A stretch of 64,000 nt of DNA from FEN-1279 sp964501535. Lineage in GTDB: Bacteria > Bacteroidota > Ignavibacteria > Tepidaquicellales > Tepidaquicellaceae. The DNA lies in contig CAZCSV010000001.1 in assembly GCA_964501535.1 (NCBI GenBank), forward strand, positions 186,001 to 250,000, in the 5' to 3' direction. The position numbers were made by a program, and so were the translations under genes. This document shows, one piece after another, positions 7,853 to 17,759 of this stretch (position 1 is its first letter; each line of letters starts with the position of its first letter). A model generated the notes under the pieces. The model was not told where the DNA came from. It saw only the letters and a program-made list of their open reading frames with translations, and did not search any database.

Positions 7853-9490
7853 CTAAAATACCGCTTGCTCTACATATGTGCCAAATGGGACTTTAAGCTC
7901 GTTGCACATTTCCCCTAAAGTTACATAGTTACGAGAACATTCGATTATGCGCGGCATTAAATTCGTCCCGTCCGTAGCCGACTGGCGTAATGCCTTTAAT
8001 GTTTCGCTTACTTTGTCTTTGTTTCTGGATGCTTTTAATTCTTTAAGTCGCTTTATTTGCCGCTCTTCTACTTCCTTTGTGATTTTTAATATCGGTATTT
8101 CGATTTGCTCGTTCTCTTCTATGAAATCGTTCAATCCTACTATGATTTTTTCCTTTTTATCGAGTTCCTGCTGATATCTGTATGCCGAATCGGCTATTTC
8201 CTTCTGAAAATATCCGTTTTCAATGCATGCAATCACTCCGCCCTGAGAATCTATCTTCTCAAAATATTTTTCCGCTTCGGCTTCGATTTCATTCGTTAGT
8301 CTCTCGACGTAATAACTTCCACCCAGAGGGTCCGCTACGTTGGCTACACCGTGCTCGTATGCTATAATCTGCTGCGTTCGCAATGCAATTTTTACCGCTT
8401 TGTCCGAGGGAAGAGCAAGTGTCTCATCCATTGAGTTTGTGTGTAGCGACTGTGTGCCTCCGAGTACTGCCGCCAGAGCCTCTATTGCTGTCCGTACTAT
8501 ATTGTTTTCCGGCTGCTGTGCGGTGAGCGAACATCCTGCTGTCTGTGTGTGAAATCTTAAAATATGGGATTTCGGATTTTTTGCGCCGTATTTGTTCTTC
8601 ATCCGTTTTGCAAAAATCCTTCGTGCCGCTCGGTACTTGGCTATCTCTTCGAAAAAATCCAGATGCGCATTGAAAAAAAATGAAATCCTCGGTGAGAATG
8701 CATCCACGTCCATTCCTCTTTCTATGCAGGCTTCTATATATGCAAATCCATCTGCAAGGGTGAATGCAAGCTCCTGTGCGGCAGTCGAACCTGCTTCGCG
8801 AATGTGATATCCGCTGACACTTACTGTGTTAAACTGTGGTACTTCATTCGTACTGTATTCTATCATATCGGTAATGATGCGCATTGATTCTTTTGGCGGA
8901 TATATGAATTCCTTCTGGGCAATGTATTCCTTCAATATGTCGTTTTGCAGTGTCCCCCTGAGCTTGTTAAACGGGACCCCCTGCTTTTCCGCTACCGAAA
9001 GATAAAATGCAAACATCATTGCGGCAGGGGAGTTGATGGTCATTGAAGTCGAGACTTTATCAAGCGGTATCCCGTCGAATAAAATTTCCATATCTGCTAA
9101 AGATGATACCGAAACCCCGCATATGCCTACTTCACCCTCGGATATTTTATCGTCTGCATCCCAACCCATTAGCGTTGGCATGTCGAATGCTGTCGAAAGC
9201 CCTGTCTGACCGTGCTCGAGAAGATATTTGAACCGCTGATTCGTATCTTCGGGTGTCCCGAAACCTGCGAACTGCCTCATCGTCCAGAGTTTCCCGCGAT
9301 ACATATTATTGTGAATCCCGCGGGTGTAAGGGAACTGCCCGGGATCTGCAAGTTGATTTTCGTATATTAAATCTTTCGTGTCTTCAGGAAAGTAACAGTT
9401 GTTAAGCTCTCTTCCGCTTAAAGATGTATATTTTTTAATCCTGTTGTCGGAAATGGATTCTATCCCTTTCGAATTTTTACTATTACTCAT
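7853..9490 (-). CDS. B12-dependent acyl-CoA mutase large subunit, isobutyryl-CoA mutase-like
   Basis: Large (substrate-binding TIM-barrel) subunit of the methylmalonyl-CoA mutase family. It lacks the C-terminal cobalamin-binding domain, which must be a separate gene outside the window. Motifs are KLWTMRQFAGFG, AFDMPTLMG and SVSGYHIREAG (the active-site His equivalent). At the two positions that recognise the carboxylate in methylmalonyl-CoA mutase (Tyr89 and Arg207), this protein has Phe74 and Gln192 (YIAQKEFIYPP). These are the residues known from isobutyryl-CoA mutase. I take ATG 9490; a TTG eight codons upstream is open. meaB is encoded 3.3 kb away. Confidence 0.85.
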   Translation of the reverse strand: MSNSKNSKGIESISDNRIKKYTSLSGRELNNCYFPEDTKDLIYENQLADPGQFPYTRGIHNNMYRGKLWTMRQFAGFGTPEDTNQRFKYLLEHGQTGLSTAFDMPTLMGWDADDKISEGEVGICGVSVSSLADMEILFDGIPLDKVSTSMTINSPAAMMFAFYLSVAEKQGVPFNKLRGTLQNDILKEYIAQKEFIYPPKESMRIITDMIEYSTNEVPQFNTVSVSGYHIREAGSTAAQELAFTLADGFAYIEACIERGMDVDAFSPRISFFFNAHLDFFEEIAKYRAARRIFAKRMKNKYGAKNPKSHILRFHTQTAGCSLTAQQPENNIVRTAIEALAAVLGGTQSLHTNSMDETLALPSDKAVKIALRTQQIIAYEHGVANVADPLGGSYYVERLTNEIEAEAEKYFEKIDSQGGVIACIENGYFQKEIADSAYRYQQELDKKEKIIVGLNDFIEENEQIEIPILKITKEVEERQIKRLKELKASRNKDKVSETLKALRQSATDGTNLMPRIIECSRNYVTLGEMCNELKVPFGTYVEQAVF

Positions 9491-9551
9491 ATTTTTAAAT
9501 TTATATCTAATCAAACAACCGAAAAATATTAAAAATTCAAATAATTAGGCA

Positions 9552-9580
9552 TAAAAAAACCTGCCTTTCTAACGGCAGGT
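9552..9580 (-). terminator. Rho-independent terminator after the BNR-repeat gene
   Basis: Seven-base-pair stem ACCTGCC/GGCAGGT (9559-9565 with 9574-9580) with an eight-base loop. Read on the minus strand, the stem is followed by a run of T. It lies 25 bases after the stop of the gene at 9605-12115 and ahead of the mutase gene, insulating the two. Confidence 0.85.
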
Positions 9581-9604
9581 CTTTATAAAATTTCTTGAAT
9601 AATA

Positions 9605-12115
9605 CTATTTCAGTACTGCCATTTTCTTAGTGAAAATGTACTCTCTGTCACGGCTGTATGCTGTCATTGTGTAATAATATATTCCGGATGCAAAATTTGT
9701 AACATCTAAATCGACTGTGTAATATCCCGCTTTTATTGATTCACCGGGAATTAGTGTCTTGATTTCCCTTCCTAACATATCATATACCGTAATTCTAACA
9801 TTGCTTTCGAATGGTAATGCAAAATTTATTTTTGTCCGCGGATTGAACGGATTCGGATAGTTCTGTGATAATCCGAATTCCTTCGGTATTGTGTTTCCGG
9901 TGTTGCTTACATGTACTGGCGTGAACCACCTCGCTTCCTCTACGACTGGATTTGATAATGCGATGTTTATTGTCGTGTCCAAACCCGAACTGTCGGGACT
10001 TGTATATGAACCGTTGCCTGAACCATCCCACCCCTTGAATGTATATATTGTTCCGTTGTAATTCACTATCCTGTTCGTTACTCCGAATTGGAACGATACC
10101 GCTGAGTCGTGAAACTGATTGCCCCCGAATGTGAAAGGAATGGAAGAATTCATTATTAATTTAAATTGTACTTTATATGTAGCCGTTAGTGTCAGGGGTC
10201 CGTTTATTGTGACGTTATGTGTCGTGTCACCACTGTCCGACCAGCTCTGGTAAATGTATTTACTGCCCGTCGTTTCTATCGGACTTACTGCCTGAACATT
10301 TATAACCGTACCGTTTGGAAATACAAAATTTTGTCGTACGGTATAAGGCACTCCGTTAACTTTGAATATTGCTATTCCGTCACGATTGGTTTGTACGATT
10401 ACATTTGATGCATTTATGTATAAATCCGCTTTCCTCCTGTGAACCGGTGTTCCGTTTTTTCCGCTTCCTGTTATCGTAATACGGTATATCCCGGGAGTTA
10501 TTGTCCCTATCGTTTTCACTCTTAAGTAAACGGAATCCGGAAATGACGTTATTGAATCCCTGCCGTTTATGAATGAAAACTGTAAATTCCCGGATAAAGG
10601 CAGTGAATCAGCTGAAGCGCTGAATTTTACCCTGTCTGAAAAAATTCCTTTAATTCCGGGTACACTGACAGCTATAATCGCACTGTCGTTATTCCCTAAA
10701 TATTTCTGCGAAGGATTTATTGTCATTGCAAAGTCGGGATTGTATCCTACAAAACTTTGCAATGTGCTTGGTACTTCTGTCCTGTTATCCATCCATCCTG
10801 TTACACTCGTAATCCCGTTTCCTGTGCTTGCGGTCCCGAAATAATCCCCTATGTAGGAAGCATCTACCTGATTTACTATTGCCATGTTATCGGGATTGAA
10901 ACTCGCGTTTGTTATTCTGCTGTCAGGCGCAAATGTAATCCCTCCGTTGGAAGATGTTGTCCCGTATATGTCACTCATCGTATTGTTTATGGGGTCGTTT
11001 CTTGAATCATACCAGCTTATGAATATTTTACCGGTGTTGTCTGTAGAAATGGTCGGCATCCACTGGTCTGTCGTCGTTGCGTCATCGTTTAACTTGATTG
11101 GAGTGCTCCAAGTTGCCCCGTTGTCTGTGGATTTTACAAATTGTATGTCTGCTAAATCGGGTCCGGGAGGATTCGTTGCGTAAACGATGTATACGTTTCC
11201 TCTCGTTGATGTGTAACCGTTATCCACTGCCATCCTCGGCATGTTGTCAACCCTTATGTGAGTGCTCTTCAAAGTCGGCCTGCCGTATATACCGTATGGA
11301 ACTCCCGGTGCGGATATTCCCGAAACTACGTTCCCTAAAAACTGGAATGTTTCACCGCCGTTGCTCGACCTGTGCATGTAAATCGCATTTCCTCCGTAAT
11401 CGTTCGAACAGGCAAAATAAACATAACCGCCCTGTATGCTTCCGTTTGGTCCTACCGATACGTATGCTCCCTGCCCGCCTGTCAGATTTAATGGAGTTGA
11501 CCAGTTTACTCCGTGATTGGTGCTTCTCATAAATCCCATGCCTGTCGTTCCGTATTGTCGCCATCCGATGTAAAGATAATTGCTGTATGGTCCGTTCGTT
11601 AAATCTGCCGCTATCCATTCTTTATCCGCCAGCTGTAATGTGGTCTCGTGTGCTTTGTAATAATTTGACCAGCTTGCCCCGTTGTCCGTCGATCTTGCAA
11701 TTACAATTCCCCATGGCCCCGAAGCTAGATTTGGAGAGTAAAGCGAAACATAAAATACATTCCCTAAATTGTCATATGTCATTACAGGGTCACCAAGAAT
11801 GTTATAACCGGGAAATGTTGGATAACTCCTTGTCCAGTCAATTCCGTTCAGAGTGTAATAAAAACTGTTGGTATTGTATGCACAAACCTGCTTTTTTGGG
11901 TCTGCTGGATTCACCGCAATGTAAGGCTCTCCAAAATCGTTTCCCAGATAAAAATTGTCGAAGCCGTTTATAGTAATTACACTGCTGTTTGTACCTGATG
12001 CCCTGAAACCTGGATGTGGCGTTATTATTGTTCCGGGATAATTAATATTTGAGTTTTGGGCAAATATTATGTTGCTGTAAATTAAAAATGTTAGAAGTAA
12101 AATTGTTCTCCTCAT
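9605..12115 (-). CDS. Secreted BNR/sialidase-fold protein with T9SS sorting domain
   Basis: An 836-aa exported protein. It has a signal peptide (RRTILLLTFLIYSNIIFAQ), then a six-bladed propeller region with Asp-box-like repeats (STDNGASWS, STNHGVNWS, SSNGGETFQ, STDNGATWS), then beta-sandwich segments. It ends in FGLSQNYPNPFNP and a type A T9SS C-terminal domain ending KKMAVLK. Asp-box propellers occur in sialidases and in many non-enzymatic surface proteins. No catalytic Arg triad could be confirmed, so an enzyme activity is not claimed. It is expected on the cell surface or released. Confidence 0.88.
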   Translation of the reverse strand: MRRTILLLTFLIYSNIIFAQNSNINYPGTIITPHPGFRASGTNSSVITINGFDNFYLGNDFGEPYIAVNPADPKKQVCAYNTNSFYYTLNGIDWTRSYPTFPGYNILGDPVMTYDNLGNVFYVSLYSPNLASGPWGIVIARSTDNGASWSNYYKAHETTLQLADKEWIAADLTNGPYSNYLYIGWRQYGTTGMGFMRSTNHGVNWSTPLNLTGGQGAYVSVGPNGSIQGGYVYFACSNDYGGNAIYMHRSSNGGETFQFLGNVVSGISAPGVPYGIYGRPTLKSTHIRVDNMPRMAVDNGYTSTRGNVYIVYATNPPGPDLADIQFVKSTDNGATWSTPIKLNDDATTTDQWMPTISTDNTGKIFISWYDSRNDPINNTMSDIYGTTSSNGGITFAPDSRITNASFNPDNMAIVNQVDASYIGDYFGTASTGNGITSVTGWMDNRTEVPSTLQSFVGYNPDFAMTINPSQKYLGNNDSAIIAVSVPGIKGIFSDRVKFSASADSLPLSGNLQFSFINGRDSITSFPDSVYLRVKTIGTITPGIYRITITGSGKNGTPVHRRKADLYINASNVIVQTNRDGIAIFKVNGVPYTVRQNFVFPNGTVINVQAVSPIETTGSKYIYQSWSDSGDTTHNVTINGPLTLTATYKVQFKLIMNSSIPFTFGGNQFHDSAVSFQFGVTNRIVNYNGTIYTFKGWDGSGNGSYTSPDSSGLDTTINIALSNPVVEEARWFTPVHVSNTGNTIPKEFGLSQNYPNPFNPRTKINFALPFESNVRITVYDMLGREIKTLIPGESIKAGYYTVDLDVTNFASGIYYYTMTAYSRDREYIFTKKMAVLK

Positions 12116-12434
12116 AATTGTTAAATTTTGTTTTTTATATTATTTTATTTGTATTAAAACATTAAAGAATAACCCTTTATTAAATACGTATTTCCTAAAA
12201 TGTTGTTGCATCTCATATCAATTTATTTGTAAAAATAAAAAATTGTAACAATTTGTAATTCTCATTTTTAAAAATTATGTCTCATAATTTGTGCTTGATG
12301 TCCGCTGAAACCCTTATTCGCAAACGTTTTAAACGTTTTATTTTGCATAAAATTTGCATAATAATAGTTGTATAGCTTTTTTGTTTGCCATTTAATTTGC
12401 TTTTTTTTAAAAAAATATTTTCCGAAAATTCTAA
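12116..12434. promoter_or_regulatory. Divergent intergenic region with two AAACGTTT palindromes
   Basis: 319 bases between the divergent BNR gene and the receiver-domain gene; both promoters must lie here. Two adjacent palindromic units, AAACGTTT followed by TTTAAACGTTTTA, sit at 12322-12340, about 95 bases ahead of the receiver gene. They could be operator sites. No sigma-54 element or clear -33/-7 pair was recognised. Confidence 0.35.
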
Positions 12435-12797
12435 ATGGAAATAAAGAAAAAAATATTGATAATCGAAGACGATGACTCTTCAAGAGAAACACTCGTTAGC
12501 TTTATGGAAGAATCGGGATACAATGTACTGTCGGCAAAAGATGGATTTAAAGGCCTCGAGCTGATGAAGAAGGAAAAACCTGACCTTGTGATTTCCGATA
12601 ACCGTCTGCCGCATATAGATGGTATAGAACTTGCATATATTAATGAAAGTTTTAACGTGAAAATTCCGTTCATTCTTACATCGGCTTTTAATAATCTTAA
12701 GGATAAAATATCGAATCTGAATATTGTGGCTTTTCTCGAAAAACCCGTCGATATAAGAGTACTGGATGGTTATGTCAAAAAGATTCTCTTTAACTAA
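12435..12797 (+). CDS. Stand-alone response-regulator receiver domain
   Basis: A 120-aa CheY-like protein consisting of a receiver domain only. The acidic pocket (Glu11, Asp12, Asp13), phosphoacceptor Asp55 in VISDNRLP, Thr82 in ILTSAF and Lys103 in LEKPVD are all present, so it should be phosphorylatable. There is no output domain, so it probably acts by protein contact or inside a phosphorelay. The Hpt protein at 25193-25540 and the kinase at 17760-18932 are candidate partners in this window, by inference only. It overlaps convergent meaB by four bases. Confidence 0.9.
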   Translation: MEIKKKILIIEDDDSSRETLVSFMEESGYNVLSAKDGFKGLELMKKEKPDLVISDNRLPHIDGIELAYINESFNVKIPFILTSAFNNLKDKISNLNIVAFLEKPVDIRVLDGYVKKILFN

Positions 12798-13735
12798 TTG
12801 CTTTCTTCCCTTGTGATGCTGTCGGCGAATGTATAGGGGTCCGTTTCCTTGTCGTATATTTTATTTAGGTTTTCTGATAATAGTTCTTTGTTCTTATCGT
12901 CCCAGAAATTGGTGTGTAATTTGTTGTTTACTAAATCGAGTATCTTTCTTTTTAAATGTTCCTTCCGGTTGAATTCCAGCATACCCGTTTTTTCTAAATA
13001 AGACTTGTGTACCAATATTTCATTGAATAATTCCTCGATGCCCTGACTTTTTATACCCACTGTCTTTAATACTTTTGTCTCTGGTTTGCCTTCGGTTGGA
13101 ACTTTTAATTGTAAAATGTTTATTATTGAAGCGACTACCTGCTCGGCTCCTTCTCTGTCAGATTTGTTCATTACGAATATATCAGCGATTTCCATAAGAC
13201 CCGCTTTCATTGCCTGTACTGAATCCCCTGATTCCGGAACCAGTATTACTATCGTCGTATCTGCGGTCTGTGCTATGTCAAGCTCCGATTGACCTACTCC
13301 TACCGTCTCTATTATAATGAAGTCCTTCCCCGATGCGTCCATTATGTCGCATACCTCAATTACATTTTTGCACAATCCCCCTAAACTTCCGCGTGTAGCC
13401 ATCGAACGTATAAATACCTCTTTTAATAAACCCGTTTCTGACATCCTGACTCTGTCTCCTAATAATGCTCCGCCCGTAAATGGACTGGTGGGGTCAACGG
13501 CAATTACACCTACCTTGAAACCTTGTCCGACTGCTGTTTTTATTAGACAATTTGTTATTGTTGATTTTCCTGCTCCCGGAGGACCGGTAATTCCGATTCT
13601 GTATGCTCTTCCTGTGTGAGTGTATAGTTTTTTTAAAAGTTCTGGGCTTTCCTGCTCTTCATTTTCAACAATGCTGATACCTTTTGCAATCGCTCTCTTC
13701 TCTCCTGCCAGTATTTTTTTGTATAAATCTTCCAA
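12794..13735 (-). CDS. meaB: Acyl-CoA mutase chaperone GTPase MeaB
   Basis: A 313-aa G3E-family P-loop GTPase that loads and protects the B12 cofactor of acyl-CoA mutases. Walker A GPPGAGKST is at residues 51-59. Other motifs are VDPTSPFTGGALLGDRVRM, ETVGVGQSE and the NKSD base-recognition motif. It serves the mutase encoded at 7853-9490. In the IcmF type of isobutyryl-CoA mutase this GTPase is fused to the mutase; here it is a separate gene. It is the last gene of a minus-strand run that begins with the GT4 gene. Confidence 0.94.
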   Translation of the reverse strand: MEDLYKKILAGEKRAIAKGISIVENEEQESPELLKKLYTHTGRAYRIGITGPPGAGKSTITNCLIKTAVGQGFKVGVIAVDPTSPFTGGALLGDRVRMSETGLLKEVFIRSMATRGSLGGLCKNVIEVCDIMDASGKDFIIIETVGVGQSELDIAQTADTTIVILVPESGDSVQAMKAGLMEIADIFVMNKSDREGAEQVVASIINILQLKVPTEGKPETKVLKTVGIKSQGIEELFNEILVHKSYLEKTGMLEFNRKEHLKRKILDLVNNKLHTNFWDDKNKELLSENLNKIYDKETDPYTFADSITREESN

Positions 13736-13747
13736 AAATAATTATTG

Positions 13748-14662
13748 TTATTTTTCAAAATATTTGCAGGTCAACCCGATTCCTTGCTTAATATCGTATG
13801 ATGGTTTCCAGTTTAATTCTCTCTTCGCTAAACTATTGTCCAGCACGCTTCTGATTTGTTCACCTTTTATTTCTTTTCTGTGCTTTTCTTCGATTTTATC
13901 TCCGAAATATTTATTTATTTGCCTGAATATACTTTTAACGGATGTTTCTTTACCTGTCCCGATATTCAATGTTATCGACTTCTTGCATTTCAATGCCTTT
14001 AGATTTGCATTTACTACGTCGCTAATGTAAATGAAATCTCTTGTACTTGTTCCTTTTCCGTTTATTATCGGCTGCTCTCCATTCGATATTTTTTTGCAGA
14101 AAACAGCAATTACTCCCGCTTCCCCTTTGGGCAATTGCCTCGGTCCGTATACATTGCTGTACCTTAAACATACATACTGAATCCCGTATTGCCTGTGGAA
14201 AAATTTGAGGTAGTTTTCAACCGTTAGTTTTGCTATGCCGTAAGGGGAAAGTGGATTTGTCCTGTGTTTCTCATCCGCGGGAAAATACTCCTGCTCACCG
14301 TATATCGCCCCTCCGGTAGATGCAATTATTATCTTCTTTACTTTGTATTTTACAGCATTTTGAAAAAGATTTAATGAACCTTCAATGTTGATTTTTGCAT
14401 CATTGCGAGGTCTGGCTAATGATAACCTTAAATCTACCTGCGCCGCATGATGGTTTATTATGTCTATTTTATGCTTCTTAAAAACTTCCTCCAGCTTTTC
14501 ACTGCAGATATCTGTTTTATAAAATTTTGCCTTTTCGTTTATGTTTCTTGAGTAACCGGTTGAAAGATTGTCAACTATTATTACACTGTGACCCTCTTCT
14601 ATGTATCTGTCTGCTATGTGAGAGCCGATAAATCCTGCACCCCCTGTTACTAATATTCTCAT
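13748..14662 (-). CDS. NAD-dependent epimerase/dehydratase (UDP-sugar 4-epimerase-like)
   Basis: A 304-aa extended short-chain dehydrogenase. It has the TGGAGFIGS nucleotide-binding loop (residues 6-14), the catalytic Ser/Thr in ASTGGAIYG, and the YxxxK pair Tyr141/Lys145 (SPYGIAK). RYSNVYGPRQ and TRDFIYISDVV are typical of GalE/WbpP-like UDP-hexose epimerases. The exact sugar cannot be fixed from sequence. Its place beside glycosyltransferases suggests a nucleotide-sugar supply for surface glycans. It lies 24 bases after purD and 12 before meaB. Confidence 0.88.
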   Translation of the reverse strand: MRILVTGGAGFIGSHIADRYIEEGHSVIIVDNLSTGYSRNINEKAKFYKTDICSEKLEEVFKKHKIDIINHHAAQVDLRLSLARPRNDAKINIEGSLNLFQNAVKYKVKKIIIASTGGAIYGEQEYFPADEKHRTNPLSPYGIAKLTVENYLKFFHRQYGIQYVCLRYSNVYGPRQLPKGEAGVIAVFCKKISNGEQPIINGKGTSTRDFIYISDVVNANLKALKCKKSITLNIGTGKETSVKSIFRQINKYFGDKIEEKHRKEIKGEQIRSVLDNSLAKRELNWKPSYDIKQGIGLTCKYFEK

Positions 14663-14686
14663 TTTATTTATTTTCTTTCTTTTGAT

Positions 14687-16006
14687 TTATTTTTTTTCCG
14701 GTATTTTGTACCTGTACCCGATATCTTTCCTGTAATACATATTCTCGAATTTTATTTTTTCTGTTTCTTCATAGCATTTCCTTATTGCATCTTCCATGGA
14801 AATCCCGCTTAGTGCTACTACCGATAAAACCCTGCCTCCGTTTGTTAAAATGCTTTTCTTGTTGTCTGAATACTTTGTCCCTGAATGGAAAATATATGTG
14901 TTCTTGCCGTTTTTTCCTAATCCCGTTATTTCCTTGTCTGTTTCGTATTTTTCCGGATAACCTTTTGAAGCCATTATCACACAACAGGAATATTTATCGT
15001 ATACTTCAAGTTTGTATTCGTCTATCTTTTCCTCCGTCGATGCGATAAGCAATTGAAGAAAATCCGATTTGATGAGAGGAATTACTGCCTGAGTCTCCGG
15101 GTCTCCGAATCTTGCATTGAATTCTATTACGTATGGTTCCGGTATTCCGTGATTGTTTTCCGATATCATTAAACCGCAATATAAACATCCTTTGTACTTC
15201 CTTTCCTCCATTTCCATACCTTTTAATGTGGGCTCGACTATTTCCAGTAAAATTTTTTCGTATAAGTATTTATCTATCAATTTATCTGCTGGTGCGTATG
15301 CTCCCATTCCTCCTGTGTTTTTCCCCGTATCTCCTTCGCCTATTTTTTTGTGGTCCTGTGAAAAGGGAAGTGCTACATAATTTTTCCCGTCCGTTATTAT
15401 GAAAAGCGATAATTCGAAACCTGTTAAATATTCCTCGACTATGAATCTTAAACCTGAATCTCCGAATATCTTATTCTCGGTCATGTCTTTTATTGCCGTT
15501 ATTGCCTCGGAAAAACTGTTTACTATTAATACTCCTTTGCCGGCTGCTAACCCGTCTGCCTTTATTACAAGGGGATACTTTGAACATAGCAGGTATTCAT
15601 GCGTTTCTCTTATGTTCTCTGAACTGAATTCTTTGAATTTTGCAGTCGGAATCCTGTACTTTTTCATTAGATTCTTCGCAAATATCTTACTGGTCTCTAT
15701 TTCCGCTGCTTGCTTGGTTGGACCGAATATTTTTAAATTTTCCTTCTCGAATTCGTTTACAATTCCTAATGAAAGCGGTAATTCGGGTCCCACTACCGTA
15801 AAATCTATTCTTTCCTTTTTTATGAATTTTATAAGACTATTTATATCTGTTGGCTTTATGTCTATTGACTTGCTTATCTCATCTAATCCGGGAGTCCCTA
15901 TCGTGGTATATAATTTCGAATTTTGCTTTTTGAAAGTTGCGGAATTGTAAATGCTGTTCGCAATTGCATTTTCTCTTCCCCCGTTTCCGATAATTAAGAT
16001 TTTCAT
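14687..16006 (-). CDS. purD: Phosphoribosylamine-glycine ligase
   Basis: Second step of purine synthesis, joining glycine to phosphoribosylamine with ATP. This is a full-length, 439-aa ATP-grasp protein with ILIIGNGGRENAIA at the N-terminus, VKADGLAAGKGV, GDTGKNTGGMGAYAP and EFNARFGDPETQ. It lies nine bases downstream of the GT4 gene on the same strand, so purine synthesis is coupled in transcription to surface-glycan genes here. That arrangement is probably accidental. Confidence 0.95.
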   Translation of the reverse strand: MKILIIGNGGRENAIANSIYNSATFKKQNSKLYTTIGTPGLDEISKSIDIKPTDINSLIKFIKKERIDFTVVGPELPLSLGIVNEFEKENLKIFGPTKQAAEIETSKIFAKNLMKKYRIPTAKFKEFSSENIRETHEYLLCSKYPLVIKADGLAAGKGVLIVNSFSEAITAIKDMTENKIFGDSGLRFIVEEYLTGFELSLFIITDGKNYVALPFSQDHKKIGEGDTGKNTGGMGAYAPADKLIDKYLYEKILLEIVEPTLKGMEMEERKYKGCLYCGLMISENNHGIPEPYVIEFNARFGDPETQAVIPLIKSDFLQLLIASTEEKIDEYKLEVYDKYSCCVIMASKGYPEKYETDKEITGLGKNGKNTYIFHSGTKYSDNKKSILTNGGRVLSVVALSGISMEDAIRKCYEETEKIKFENMYYRKDIGYRYKIPEKK

Positions 16007-16015
16007 GGTTTTTAT

Positions 16016-17293
16016 TTAATCTACATCCAGTAGATAATTAAATTCTTTTGCTAACTCCATTGCCAGCTCCTTTCTGTCGTATAGCCTTACCATTTCCTCG
16101 TTTGCCGCAGGCATCTTGTTCTGCTCGAACAATAAGTAGTATTCGTAAATCTTATCTGCAATTTTTTCGTGACTTTCTTCGGTTACGAATTTTATTGCGT
16201 TGTAATTTTCCAGTATTTTCTTCGTCACTCCTTCAGGTATGCAGGCGATTATATTTTTTCTGCTTCCTATATACTCTCCGACTTTCCCAGGCATTGCTGC
16301 ATCTTCGTTCTCACCTCTGCTGATTAATAGAAAAAGAATGTCCGATGCAAGTATGTATTTCACGCACTCAAAGTGATTTATGTATCCCGGTAAATTTAGA
16401 TTTCCTAAAATCTTGAAACTCTTTGCTGTGCTTAAATGCTCTCTTGTAAAAAGACCTAAAAAACAAAACTCTACCTTGTCTCTTAATTCCGGATGCTTCG
16501 TAAGAAAAGTTTTTATGGCCTTGAAGTAAAACTTTGGGTCTCTTGTGTAAAAACTCCCGGAATATGTTACACGCATTTTGTTCGTTAATGGTAACTTCTT
16601 TGCCATCGCATTCTCAAAATCTTCGCTGTCATATCCGTGCGGGAATATCTTTATGTCGTTGTATGATATGTTCCCGTATCTCGAAATTATTAACTCTTTT
16701 ACCCTTCTGTTTGTCGTTATGATTACATTTGCATCCTTTATCAATTTCCTTTCCAATTTTATGTTCCTGCTTTTATGAATCGGTGTCGGATAAAAATTCA
16801 GTACCTTGCTGTCAACCCACGCATCCCTGTAATCAACTACAAGAGGAATTCTGTATTTTCTCTTTACTTCCTGACCGATTAAAAAATCTGTGTAAGGCGG
16901 GGCTGTTGCGTATACGATGTGAAAACCATCATATTTTTTCCATATACTTTCGATTTTTTTTAATGCTTTCTTTTTCCAGCGTATCTTGCTGTCCGGTATG
17001 AAGAAAAACTGTGCAATCTTACTCTTTATTTTCCTGAACCTCTCCTTGGGAACACGCGTTACTATTTGCTCTGTGTCTAACTTCTTCTTACCCGTTCTCT
17101 CTATTATTATTCCGCTGTCTAACGCTTCCTTTAATAAATATTCGTCTATGGCGAAATATCTTTTCGGATTTACCGTCAATACTATCGGCTGCCAATTGTG
17201 TTTCAGTAAGTATTTGGCAAATTTTAACGTTCTTTGCACTCCGCCCATTCCCATGGGTGGAAAATAATAAGAGATTATTAATACCTTGTTCAA
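16016..17293 (-). CDS. Glycosyltransferase, GT4-like
   Basis: A 425-aa GT-B-fold protein. The N-terminal Rossmann half begins with ISYYFPPMGMGGVQRTLKFAKYL, the acceptor-binding glycine-rich loop of GT4 enzymes. The C-terminal half has VTYSGSFYTRDP and a donor-site segment GENEDAAMPGKVGEYIGSRK. It probably adds a sugar to a lipid-linked glycan on the cytoplasmic face. Donor and acceptor are not known. It heads the minus-strand run GT4, purD, epimerase, meaB. Confidence 0.85.
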   Translation of the reverse strand: MNKVLIISYYFPPMGMGGVQRTLKFAKYLLKHNWQPIVLTVNPKRYFAIDEYLLKEALDSGIIIERTGKKKLDTEQIVTRVPKERFRKIKSKIAQFFFIPDSKIRWKKKALKKIESIWKKYDGFHIVYATAPPYTDFLIGQEVKRKYRIPLVVDYRDAWVDSKVLNFYPTPIHKSRNIKLERKLIKDANVIITTNRRVKELIISRYGNISYNDIKIFPHGYDSEDFENAMAKKLPLTNKMRVTYSGSFYTRDPKFYFKAIKTFLTKHPELRDKVEFCFLGLFTREHLSTAKSFKILGNLNLPGYINHFECVKYILASDILFLLISRGENEDAAMPGKVGEYIGSRKNIIACIPEGVTKKILENYNAIKFVTEESHEKIADKIYEYYLLFEQNKMPAANEEMVRLYDRKELAMELAKEFNYLLDVD

Positions 17294-17759
17294 ATCTTAT
17301 TGCTTTCCTTTCTCTTATACAGTATCATCTGTCGTATATAAATAATTGTATATTTAGTAGTTTATTATCACTAATTTTAAAATATTTCAAAAAATTATAA
17401 TCTTAAAGATAGCTAAAAATAAGAAATTTTACAATTCAACTTTATCGTATTAAATTATGCATTTGTACCCCCGATTTCTCTAAATCAGCAATTCTAATTA
17501 TTCATCCAATTTATTATTTTTTCTAATATCATGTCGCTCCGTCTTTAAATTATTCGGAAAATTATTTTACCTTAAGAAATTGTAATTTTATTGTTATCTT
17601 ATTTACAATTAAATCAGTAAATTGTAAAAATAAAATTTCTTTAAAAATATATCATAATATGAATTGTTGACTGCTTGTGATTATTATCCGAATTTAATGT
17701 TGTGTCTATTATGTCCTGATTTGATTGTTTTTCGAATATAATATCTAAAACTGTATTTA
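17294..17759. other. 466-base intergenic region between divergent genes
   Basis: Very AT-rich. It must hold promoters for the GT4 gene (minus) and the receiver-kinase gene (plus). A weak imperfect inverted repeat (AAGAAATTGTAATTTTAT near 17574 against AAAATAAAATTTCTT near 17628) is visible. No RNA gene, open frame of note, or sigma-54 element was found. Confidence 0.4.
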
